NCBI GenBank assembly: GCA_964016985.1 | Contig: OZ024825.1 | Coordinates: 32,642,057 to 32,706,056, forward strand | Direction: 5' to 3' | DNA from: Anodontia alba | Lineage: Eukaryota; Mollusca; Bivalvia; Lucinida; Lucinidae | Length of the DNA: 64,000 nucleotides | Shown here: in pieces, positions 11,001-23,500 of the stretch | How positions within the stretch are numbered: position 1 is the first letter of the stretch | How the letters are laid out: every line of letters starts with the position of its first letter | Program-made: the position numbers and the translations under genes | The notes under the pieces: model-generated | Databases searched by the model: none | What the model saw: the letters and a program-made list of their open reading frames with translations, nothing else | What the model was told of the DNA's origin: nothing

Positions 11001-14000
11001 AGTTGACTTTTGATCTGGATCTGCACTGTTTGCTATTCAGTCTTTGAATTTGTATCAACAACCTGGATCAAGTAATCTGTTCGGCTGAAAATTAGAAGTG
11101 GGTGTGGCATCTTAATTTATTCAGCAGGACAAGGGTTAACACTGTTGCTGGGATCCAAAGCAAAAACAGTGTAAGGTAAATAACCATGTTGTATCCCAAC
11201 CAAAATGTAGATTGTTATATAAAAAAAATGACCATAAATGATAATTTTTGTATATAATCTACATTTTTATGTTTGAGATGTTCATCTATAAAATAACCTG
11301 TTATGTCCAAAAGCCATGCTATAATGAACCCTGTTATAAAAAGGTTTGTGTGCATTGCAGTTAACCCATTTATGCCGAGTGGACTCTTCTGCCATAACTT
11401 TGAACAGCTCCCTTTCCTATATAAGGGTGTCTGGCTAGCTTTTATTATTTTCATGTTTTGTAGAAATTCCTGTATTTAAGGCAAACAGTGTAGACCCTAA
11501 TCAGATGCTGCATTCTGTAGCATCTGATCTGGGTCTACACTGTTTGTCAATATACCTTTTATGGGACGCTAGGCTTAACTGGGTCAAGGATAGGACCATC
11601 CCAAATTTGTGTTCCTAACGTATGACAATGGAAGTAATCTGTAAGCAACACTATTTAAGCAATAGTATTCTAAACTGAGGGCACTGTGAAGGTTTATGGA
11701 CTGCCCTGGGGCCAGGCCTGGACCAACAGAATAATATAGTTCGAGATGCCAGGGCCTGGACCGAGGCAGTCCATAAACCGTCATAGTGTCTGAAGCTTAG
11801 GTTTCTATTGCCTTTAGTGCATTGAACAGCTCTTGAAATTTCGAGTGACAATAAGCTGTGGTCCATAATGAGTTTTCGTGCTAATCATACAGGCAATGTC
11901 AATAAAGACCCTGATAATGATGTACAGTTTTATCTTGGCATTTGTGTAGTCTTATCTGGGTTGTTGTTGCATGTATCATACATGAGGCACTTTCTTGCTT
12001 ATTTTGCTTTTGAACATGTTACTGCTTTTAAACTTCTCTGCTTTCCACACAGGTTTTCAGAGCGGGCACTGTCACATTTTATGGACTGGTCAATATCAAG
12101 TGATAGTGCCACTCGTTCTTCTACCCATAAATAGAGGCATGCACATGATGTGGTTATGACCATTGAAAAAGCTTGTTACATATGTGATATGTACTAAGTA
12201 TCAGTAGTTACCCTATTCTAATGCAGTCTTACTCAATTTGCTTGCAGGGGTATTTCAGAGCTTACAGAAAGGTTTCTTAGTAGAAGCGAGAGATATAGAT
12301 GCTGCCATCAACAATATCTGTGAAGAGGCATTGCCTCTGGAAACTAACATGACATCATTCTTGCATGCCACCTGTGGCCACTTCCAGAAGCTTGTTAGTG
12401 AAGGGAAGTTACAAGTGGATGCTGATGCAGTTGCTAAGGAAGAAGTGGGTGAAGGGACAGAAGTGGAGTTGCCACAGAAACCATCAGTCAGATTTTTGGA
12501 CTTTCTGGATGAAAGTGATGGGTAAGTTAACCCTTAATGCTTAGCACTCTTGGGTAAAATTTTCAGCAGACAACATATTGAAATATTTTTTCTCATTTTC
12601 CCAGAAACAGGTTTTGACATTTCATGCAAATTGTCTCCAATGGAGCATGAAATGTAAAATCTTGTTTTCTGGGAAAAAGAAGAAAAATATCATCAATTTG
12701 TAGTCTACTGAATTAGCCAAGAGAGTGGTAAAGTTTAATATGGTTAAAGGCTTCACTTAGAAGGGAGGCAAATTCCATAATTGTCCCCCTTTCTGGAAAG
12801 GGGTCTGTTCTAAGACAAAAGAATCTGCTCCTAAAGACTGAGTGTAACACTCATAATAACATTAGAAAACAACAAATTTGTGATATTATTCTTATGTTCC
12901 GGAAAACATAGAATTTGATGTTTCATGTGAATTGTCTCATCATCATGTCCCATTTAGTAGTCCTCCAAACTGTAATGTTCTTTGAGTGGTCCTCTAGTTT
13001 GTATTTTAAGGCCAGCAATTATAATTTTGTGTAGTTGCCATGGCAAAAATGGAAAATTGTTACAGGGCATCTGCAGATATGCAATGGCTGTTTCACTTGA
13101 GTGAGCAAGTCATGGCCAATAGGTCTCTTGTTCTCAGTTTTCCTAGACATTAGGTTTTGACATTCCATGCTGATTTTCTCATTAGGAGACAGTTGCATGA
13201 AAAGTTAGGCCTATTTTCTAGAAAAAAGATTAGAAAAATACCATCAGTTTGTTGTCTGCTGGATTTGCGACAGGAGAACTAAAGGTTAGGTTATTATATT
13301 TACCCAGGGTCTACTTTGTTTGCACTCTTCCATGAATTTCAGACGTTAGGCACAAGAATAGAAGGACAAATGAACTTGTTCACTTTTTAGGATAAGTAAG
13401 GATGGTAAGAAGTTAACGCTTGTCATGCTGAATAAATTAAGATGCCACACCCACTTCCAATTTTCAGCCAATCGGATTACTTGATCCAGATTGTTGATAT
13501 CAATTCACATTCTGAATGACAAACATTGTAGATCCAGATCAGTTGGCTTCTTCAGAAGCCAACTGATCTTAATCTACACTGTTTGCAAAGGCAGGGTATA
13601 TCTGGGTTCAGCAGGACAAGGGTTAAGGTCTTCAAAAACTTTGGGTAAAAATGGTAGCTTTTTTTAACTTTTGTTCAATCCACAGAATTGTTTTTATAAA
13701 ACAGTATTTGTTTTATTATAGATTAACCAGTCAGAGCCCACACAGCTCCATTCCTTCAGTCCTTGCCCTGCCGACTAGAACTGTAACCCTTGACCTCCCT
13801 GCCCTGCAGCTAGACAGTGGGTGTGAGGCAGAGAAAGGGGTACATGAACTGATCAAGGACAAATTCTATGACGTGGTACAGAAGTGGTTTAGACCAGTTC
13901 CAGCTAATCCGGACTATTACTTCTACTGTCCAGAAACTCCACTGGTAAGCATTGTCACTAGGGCCCAGATAGCGATGAATCTAGATATTTGTATATATAC

Positions 14001-15082
14001 ATGTATATATTCCTAAAAATGTATTATTACTACCATATTTTCCCTAAATATTGGGACACCTTAATTCCTCACTATTCCCACCCTATAATTTGAACAAATC
14101 CATTTTACTACCTGTTAATGTATCTAAAAAGTGCTAGATGAATGGCATACAAGTTAGACCCTGATCAGATGCCCCATTCTGCATGTCTGATCTGGGTTTT
14201 ACAGTGTTTTCTTAAGCCTGTACGTCCCAATACTTAGGGTAAATATGGTATTATTGCTTTTTACTGTGGCTATAACTTAATTTTATGCCAACGTGAACCC
14301 TCAGTTTTGTCCTTGATGCTGCTAAGATCACTGTAATGCTGATATCATCTTGTTTCATTGTTATTGACAAATGTCCCCAAAAGAAGGTTTTTATCAAGAC
14401 TACTTGAAAAAAAAAAAAGAAAAAAAAAAAAAGGAAAATCAAATCAAAATTTAATTTTGGTCTGCACAAAGCATATGAAATTCGGTGTGTTTGAATCACT
14501 GTTTGACTTCGATGTGGGTTCTGTTAACAAGTATAAGATCTGATTTTGTTGTTTGATTCTTAAATCCTTGCACAAGGAAATTGACTGTGAGGTAGTTTTA
14601 CAATTTATATTTTCACACCATGATATAAGCGATGAATATTCATCCAATAGGCATGCCTTGCACAAGGAAACTGACAGTGAGATGTTAATGTTGCTGCTGA
14701 GTTATTTGTGTACCATATTTATGCAAAATATATGCTTTCTCACTATTTGTTTCCTAAAATTCAAACAAGTCCATTTGATTACCCCTCAGAGTGCCAAATA
14801 AGTGTAGGGTGAATGACCAACAGTTCAGACCCTGATCAAACTGTGCTTTTTAGTAACTGTTTGGGTCTGCACTGCTTGAAAATATTTAGCATAAACACAC
14901 TACATGTGTTATTTTGGTTGCTGTTTAGAGAACAAGGAATGGAAAATGATTGAGATTTTATCACTTGTGAGGAATGGTAAAACTTCCAGACAGTGACAAC
15001 TTTGACAAAATTGTTTTAGTTCCCTTCTGAAAAAGGTTCTACTCTTACATAGAAATATTTGCTCTTTTTCTTTGCAGTTGGC

Positions 15083-15116
<34 letters not shown>

Positions 15117-17348
15117 TTCAGGTTGAAGAATCATCTGATGAGAGAGATACAACAGTTTCAGATCCAGTGACAGGTACATTATCATCTGGGCCCATTTGTT
15201 CAGATATTTGCCTTAACAAAGTCATTTTAACAAAACATTAGCAATTGTATGGGCAGTTCCAAAATAAATTTGATGAAGAGGTGGATGGAATCTAGAATTT
15301 AACTTCATACTTACTTTGGTTTAGAAGAAATTTGATTTTAACTAAATGAAAATCATGAAATTTAATTTATGGGTGTAAAAAATATACCCACTCCCTAGGA
15401 ACTAGGCTAGTATAAATAAATTAAATACACTGACATTTTTTTTTTCATTTTTGTTTTTGAAAATTTGAATTTTTTATGCAAAGTGTTAAATGTCAATTGT
15501 TTATTGGAAAACTGTTTATCAGCACATAGACATTTTAAATCTAAAAAAAAATTAGTATCTGGAAACCACTGCCTAAAATGAATGGTTGCATGTATAGGTC
15601 CACTTTCACTTCAGACTATACTACAGGGCTCGAAAGTTATTTAAGGGATGCTGCATTGTCAGGTCACAGTATCAACAAAACTGGAATTTTTTGTGCAACT
15701 TGGACATATCCAGTTTTCAAAAATGGACCGGTACCATTCAAATTGGGATAATTGGTAAAGATGGTGTGACATCATCGCTCTACATACAAGTAACTCTCAT
15801 GGGTACTAATCAATGGCAGATGCATTATATAGAGTATATGTCAAAAGCCTCCAGTTTTTTATTTTGACTTACAGTAATTTACTTTATGACATGTAATGTT
15901 TAGAAGATGCACTATAAAGCAATCCTCTTTTGCTATTTTCTTACATTTTTTCGAAATAAATTTAAACTTATTAACTAGTGCATCAGAAATGCATTTTGGA
16001 CAATTTTAGCCCAAGGCAATGTTAGTTGATAAACACCAGCTTGAATCATACGATTATCCATATTTATGTTAGCAGTTATTATATGTCTTCATAATCTGCT
16101 CTTTGGTACTAAAACTACCATACTGAAAATGTCTGCATGCCGAAAACAGCAGACATGCCAAAAACAAAATTATTTTATTTTATTTTATATTTAAAATATT
16201 CGAATTTGGATAAAGGATATTGTTTAATAGAAAGTTTGTGTGAATTAGAAAATTAAACTAACAATGCATACTACTATAATCTTATTTTAAAAAAAAGTAT
16301 AACTTCCTTTATCTTTTAGAATATTGCATCCTTTTGTCCACTCATAGTTTAGTGGTTGTTTGTTTCTTGCTGCAAAGAAATTAGGCACTTTATCTGTATT
16401 ATTCATCTTTGTAGCCTTATTTCCATACATTTTCTATGTATGCCCATCTATTCTGTACCCATGAGATTACTTGTATGATTTGAGATGATGTCATAGCCAT
16501 CTTCTTCTGATAACTGCTATGCACCATTGGTACAAAAAGTCAGCCTGGATTGAATTCTGGACATCAATATATTTCAGGTCAGAAGCCAGAGGATGACCTA
16601 GATGATATTCCAGAAGCTGATATAGAAATTGGAAAAGACAAGCTTAGTGTCAGTATGAAAGGAGAGAAAATTTCAACAACATCTGTCCTTGACTCAGAGG
16701 AATCATTGGAGGATGATACAGAACTTGACCTAGAAATAACCTTGGATGACAATGACAGATCAGATTTGGTTCCACTCTTCATCAACTTCACATGCACAAT
16801 AAAGAATAAATTGGAACATTCTAGTATATCAGTGAGATCAGTTACTTCCTGTTTATGTGAGTTCCATTTCGCATCCTCTGTTGTTTTTTAATTCTTAAAG
16901 CACTAAGCTGAATGGTAGCAGATGCCATTCCATATTATTATTATGCACAAAGAAAATAAGACTTGGCTTTTCATGTGAAGATTCACATGAAGGAATATGC
17001 TTTATTTTCTCTGATAAAAGAAAAATCAAAATTTTTTTGCCATGTGTTGCATTTGTGATTAGTGCTTTAAGGGTTAAATATTATATAGGGTTCCAGAAAA
17101 CCAGTATTGTTACAGATAAGAACATTAAATTTTATACAAAAGGGATTCAGAAGAAAGAATGTATTCCTTACCATGTTTTTCCTAAAATTTAAACCAGTCC
17201 TTTTTACTACCTATTGATGTGTCTTAAAATGAGCGGTAAACAGTTTAGACACAGATCAGATGTTGGTACTCATAAAAGAGCTTGGTTTTCATGGAGAAAA
17301 CAGAAAATACCAACTCTTTTTGGTTGAAAAAATAACAACAACAGCAAC

Positions 17349-17423
<75 letters not shown>

Positions 17424-20400
17424 CTAGACCTATGAATATATAGGAAATTTTATTTTTGATGACTGTTTGCTTTACTGCTACAAAATAGTTTGACCTCTTG
17501 CACTTTACTAGTGGGTTTTGTCAACTGAGCATATGCTCATCAGAGGCTAGTTGAGCCCAAAAAGTGCCAAGCAAAATTGTAGCAGATGGCATTCATTTCA
17601 TTTATTGAGATGTCTGCAAACAATTCACATGTAAAATGAAGCCTTATTTTCTCTGAAAATAAAAATAAAAAAATAAATAAAGATTTGTCTGCTACAGTTT
17701 TGACTGGCACTTCAAGGGTTATTGATGTCATTTTTTTTATTTCATTCATAGGTGAATTGACAGCTGTGCTGGAAGACTTTAGAGATATTGACCTTGGGGA
17801 CCTGAAGATAACCTTTGACCTGAATTGTTTGACCTTGCCAACTGACCTTGAAATATCCCCTCCAAAGAAACCATCATTTATGCGAATGTTTTCAAATTCC
17901 AGTTTTAATAATGTGCAGTCTCCTACAGGTTCAATGACTGAAGCGGACTCATCTGCAGTGTAAGTACTATATATACAGTCGACGCTTTTGATCTCGATGT
18001 CCAAGGTACTCTCTAAAATACTTCGAGATAACCGTACCTCGACATATCAGATTTGCAGAATTGAGGAAAAAATAAATGGAACAACCACATTTCACACATC
18101 AATGTGTAATTTGACTCCTGAAGTAAGAGATATATTGAAAATATTATAGGAGCAATTTCTCCTCTCTTCCACAATATTTTGTTACCAGTAGTTTGATTTT
18201 TATGTTTAAACAGGGATCAGATTTTCACTTCGAGATAAGCGGGTATTATTTGCCGGCCTTGATGGCTCAGTTGGATGCGCATCTGACTGTTGATCAGGAG
18301 GTTGTGGGTTCTACCCCTGCCAGGCTGGCAACATTCTTTCATGGAGATTTGATCATGAAATATTTTGTACGGTCATTCTCTCCCTTCTGCTGATTCAAGA
18401 AGGGTAGTTGGCAGTTTCAGATGAAAGAATGTGCAAAATACTGATTAATCGCTTAGAGGACTAAACCTGCCCAGTAAAAGTGTGGTTAGGTAAACTGACC
18501 ATGCTCGACATGACCCCATTGGGTTGACTGGGCCGTAAAACCTCAACACAAAAAAAGAAACAAGCGGGCCATGATGGCCCTATATTGCTCACCTGAGTAT
18601 CATAGCACTCAAGGAGAATATGACTTAATCACAGGAACATTTCTGCGAAATTATTTTGAAATCACGGCATAGGCCTAGCAGATGTTGTTTAAAGGTTTTT
18701 CTATTTTTAGCTCTGGTGGCCATTTTGTTCAGCAGAGCAGAACCATTTTAGCATCGCAAACAGTATAGACCTTGATCAGATGCCACATACATCAGTGTCT
18801 GATCGGGGTGTACAGTGTTTACTCAGGCCTTTCTGTCCCTGTTATGACCAGTGCAATGACTTGGTAGAGTGTCTGCTTTGTGTCCAGATGTTTGTGGGTT
18901 TGATCCCTGTCCAAGTCATACCAAAGACTTTAAAAAGGGTTTTCATTAGCATTAAACAGTTATCCCAAGGGCATATATTTTACCACCATTGAGCTGTGGA
19001 TGTTTGCATATTGATGCCTGAGTACTCACATTGCTGGCGATTCATGCCCACCTGGGCTGCTTGTTGCACCTTGTACATCATGTAATGTCTAGAAGCTTCA
19101 GATACTTTGACCATTAGCTGGCTTCAGTGACTTAGTTGGATTCTTGTCCGACTGGTGATCAGGAGGTTGCGGGTTCGATCCCCGCTGGGTTGGCAACATT
19201 CTTTTGTGGAGATTGATCATGACATATTTTCTATGGTCATTCTCTCCCTTCCGCTGATTCAAGAAGGGCAGTTGTCAGTTTCTGGTGAAAGAATGTGCAC
19301 AATACTTATTAACCACTTAGAGGACTAAGCCTGCCCAGTAAAAGTGTGGTTAAATTAACTGGCTGGCTGGACATGACCCCATTAGGTTGACTGAGCCATA
19401 AAACTTCAACACAAACAAACAATACTTTGATCATTTAAAGTTTCGTCCAGATTAGGCTGTTGGACACAGAACTTTTGGCCTGAATCCTAACTGTCTACAT
19501 ATAGCTCCAAATAATCAATGCCAAACAAGGTGATAATTTTGAATGATTTTTATTATTTTTTTGCACCAGAAAATACCTTGTGGTTACTTACTATAATCAC
19601 CTTTCCAGTTCCAATGAGTACCCACTAGATATGTTTCATAGCACCAGATGAAGAGATTTTTTCAACCAAAATATAGAGGATATTCAAATGTTTGGAGTGA
19701 ATATGACTTTTATTTCATCTCGTGAAGTGAAAAAATGTATATTTCATGAGTGCCGAAGGCACAAATGAAATATACATTTTTTCACTTCACGAGATGAAAT
19801 AAAAGTCATATTCACAACAAACATTTGAATTTTCTTTTTATTATATACATCACTTTCGATAGAAGAGATGCAAATCTTGCATTTGCAAGGGGAAGTCTGA
19901 CATGCAGTTTTGTCCCTTGGCGGTGACATATAAGAACCGCATAACAGCGGGAAACCTACTTCTGAAAGAAAATAGTCCCCGAAATATTTCAACCTAAAAG
20001 CGTCTTTTTAAGGGATATGAGCAATAAAGTCAACTGTATTTAGTTCAATTTAATAAAACAAGAAACATTTTAGGTATTGAACATGAATTTAGGTATTGAA
20101 CATGCTTCCCTTTGACCATTAATGTAAATAAGAAAAAAAGTAGTCCCAGATCTTATATTTTTCACTGCTCAGAGGAGTGAAAATATAAGTTTTCTGGATG
20201 AACCCTCCCCCTGCAAACAGTGCAGATCCATAGCCATCTGATCTGGATCTGCACTGGTTGTTATTAAGTATGCAAACCTGCACCAACAACCAGGCCCAAG
20301 GAATCCGACTGGCCAAAAACCAGAAATGAGCATGGCATCTCAATTTATTCAGCATGGCAAGGGTAAAGATGTGAATAAAAATAAAAATTAAATAAAAATA

Positions 20401-20453
20401 ATAAAATAAGAAGAAGAAGAAGAAGAAGAAAAAGTATAAAAGAATAAATAATA

Positions 20454-20532
<79 letters not shown>

Positions 20533-23500
20533 CTTTTTATACCATGCCAGTGGATAGTGGTTGAGTATTATGGTGTCATGTTGGTCATCCATTTATCTGT
20601 CTGTCTGTCTGTTGTACATCCATTTGTCCATCCCTATTTTCATGTTCAGGCAATAACTTGAGTAAATATCAGTGGATTTTTACCAAACTTGGTATACACA
20701 TTGATATTGTGCAGGTCTGCTTTGGGATTACTTATGTTCAAATTTCATAAATTTTCAACAGTTATCTGCCTACATCTGTCTGTACTTTAGTTTCAGGACC
20801 ATAACTTGAGTAAATATCAAAGGATTTTTACCAAACGGTATATGCATTGATATTGTAAAGATCTGGTTTGGGATTGTTAATGGGCAAATTTCTTAGTCAG
20901 TTAGTAGTGATATAAAGTTAAACTAAGGAAATAAATTGAGTTATCTACCCACCACAAGATTGTGGCAAGTTATTATCATTTCATGTTTTTAATTCAAATG
21001 TGTGTTTGTTATATTGTTTTACAGAGATCTAAAAGCTATGGGTGATGTGATAGGCCATCTACCACAGGCACAACATGATGCTGTTACCAAGTGTATGGAG
21101 GAGGTAAGGGCTGTTTTATAGGGGTTATGTGTGGCAATTTCAACAACAACACATCGCCTAACATACAGCATGAAATAGGGTATTGCATAGGTGACCATAA
21201 CATTGGCCAATATAAAAATGTACACAGGACTTGACATGTATAATAAACCTTTTTGTTTTTTTCCTTTATAATTAATTCTATTATAATATATGTATAAACA
21301 AGTACAAATGAGTCTGCTGTAAAATGTGGAAAAGATATACATACAATACAGTGAGAATGATGTCAGTGCACATGGTAGATTTGAGAGAAATTGACTTTAG
21401 TTGTCAATTTCATGAAGAGCTTGGATCCTGTGGAGGAATTTGTAGCAAGCAAAATACTGTAAATAAAATTTAACATATGTGTTCTCAAAAAAAGTCTCAG
21501 AAATGCCTTTCTACATGTTAACAGTAACAATTTTGGCCTGATCTTAATGAAAATTGCTCGTCATGTTTACCTTAGTCTTTAAGCTCGTAGGTGAGCTTAT
21601 GGTATAGGCAGGCTCCATCATCTATCCTTCCGTCATCCATCCGTCCTTTGTCTTTACTCTTCAAACATCTTCTCCTCAGAAACCACTAGGCCAATCAAAA
21701 AGCCAAATTTCATATGGGGCCTTCATGGGCCGGGGGAATGAAAATTTGTTTGCCACACCTGGGTCATATGATCAAGATGGCCACCATGCCCATATATGGT
21801 AAAAACTCTTTAAAAATCTTCTTATCCAGAACCAAAGGGCCAATGGCATACCAAGTTACTGTATGATATAGAGACCAAAGTTCTTTTCTCCTCCGTCCGT
21901 CTGTCCACACCTTTGACCAGTTATTTCTCCAGTCTACATGCTGATCTCAATTATTTCTTGTCTATAGCATGTCTCTGCTGGGGCATCGATGAGTTTTTCA
22001 CAGAAATCCAATGAAAACCTTGGTTGCTATGGCAACCATAAGGTCCCTTAGACTTACAATGGGAATATTCTTGTCATCCGCATAGCTCCTACATTTTTAA
22101 TCAGATATTCCTGAAACTTGCAGATGAGGTGGACATGGATGAAATCTTATTATGAGTTCAAAAGCTGGCCAGATCAGATCAATAATCTTAGAGTTATGTC
22201 CCCTTCATTGCTTGAAAATTAGTAACACTTTTTTGTTGAAAACTGCCCCTTATCTGGAACTATGAATTTTTGTCTCTCATAGATTGAACTGTTGCTAAGA
22301 GATGAGATAGTGTCAGCATTACGTTTACTGTCCCCAATCCGAAGTGATGCCTTAGAGTTTGTTACTCGGCATGTTCATGCGTTGTCCGGGAAACCAAATG
22401 CTAGCACAGACATAGTACCACTTCAGTTTGTCTATGGGCCGGAACACAGCATGAGCAAATTCAGAGAGGTAAGTTGAAGGATTATTTTGAAATTTGGAAT
22501 AAGTGTCTACTGTGTTAAGATGAATTTCTAGGGTATGTTAAGAAATTCAGTCCTGCATTTTGCATGTCTAGCAGTTTTGTTATCCTTTATCATAGGGTAG
22601 ATTATATTTTCTGGTCCCTTGGGACCATTTAGCTCATTCAGTTGCACAGAAATAAGAGCTCTACTTAACTCCAGGTTAGAGGGCCGGTGTAGCATGGCTC
22701 CATTTCTCAAACTACAAGGCTTCTAGGCCAATGAAACATCATACAGACATCTGCCATGATGAACCATGCCCACTACCATCAACCGATACTGACCTTGACC
22801 TATTTTCATGCTTGGCTGAACAATGTTTAGTCTGTGCGTTAAGCAGTGGCAGTCGGTGAATTTCTTGTATGAGCTGTTTTCAGTACATACAACCCTCTTT
22901 ATACCGACGCTCGATACAACGACAAATTCCATTATAATGACAATTTGACTTCATGAAACCTTCACTTAAGAGGTTACAGTTAGTCACAAGTTATGCAAGA
23001 ATATTGCATTTAATACTTTAAAGAAACATATATTTTGGATATTTGTTAGAATCATCTCACTGAGCTGATTCTAACAAATATCCAAAACATATGTTCTATG
23101 AGGAAATAGGAACAAAAGAAGACCTTTCTTACATATCAATCTGCTCATTAAGTATTCTGAACAACAGCAAATTCATTTTAATGACAACGTCTTTGGGAAC
23201 AAATGATGTTGTAATGAGGGTTCACTGTATATATAAGAGTATAGGATAAAAGACACCACATGCTATTTTTCAGAGAAAGTAAGTCTTGATATTTCTTGTG
23301 AATTGTCTTCTAGGATAATTCACATGGAATATCATGCCTTATTTTCTCTGAAAAATGATAAATAAAATTCAAAATGTCGTCTACTGCAGTTCTGATTGAG
23401 TTACCAGGCGGTCCAGATAAAGGAATGGTTTAGATTATTATTTTTAGCTCACCTGAGCTGAAAGCTCAAGGTGAGCTTTTGTGATCACTCACCGTCCGTC

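Noticed and set aside
15078..15121. Alternative 5' extension of exon 7 from the AG at 15077
   Set aside because: It would add a poly-Phe stretch and 44 nt, breaking the frame to exon 8.
17540..18004. Reverse-strand open frame of 154 codons over exon 9
   Set aside because: It is the antisense of exon 9 and a MITE, with no similarity to a protein family that I recognise.
20458..20661. Open frames of Cys-Val and Thr-His repeats
   Set aside because: They translate the (TG)n microsatellite and carry no information.
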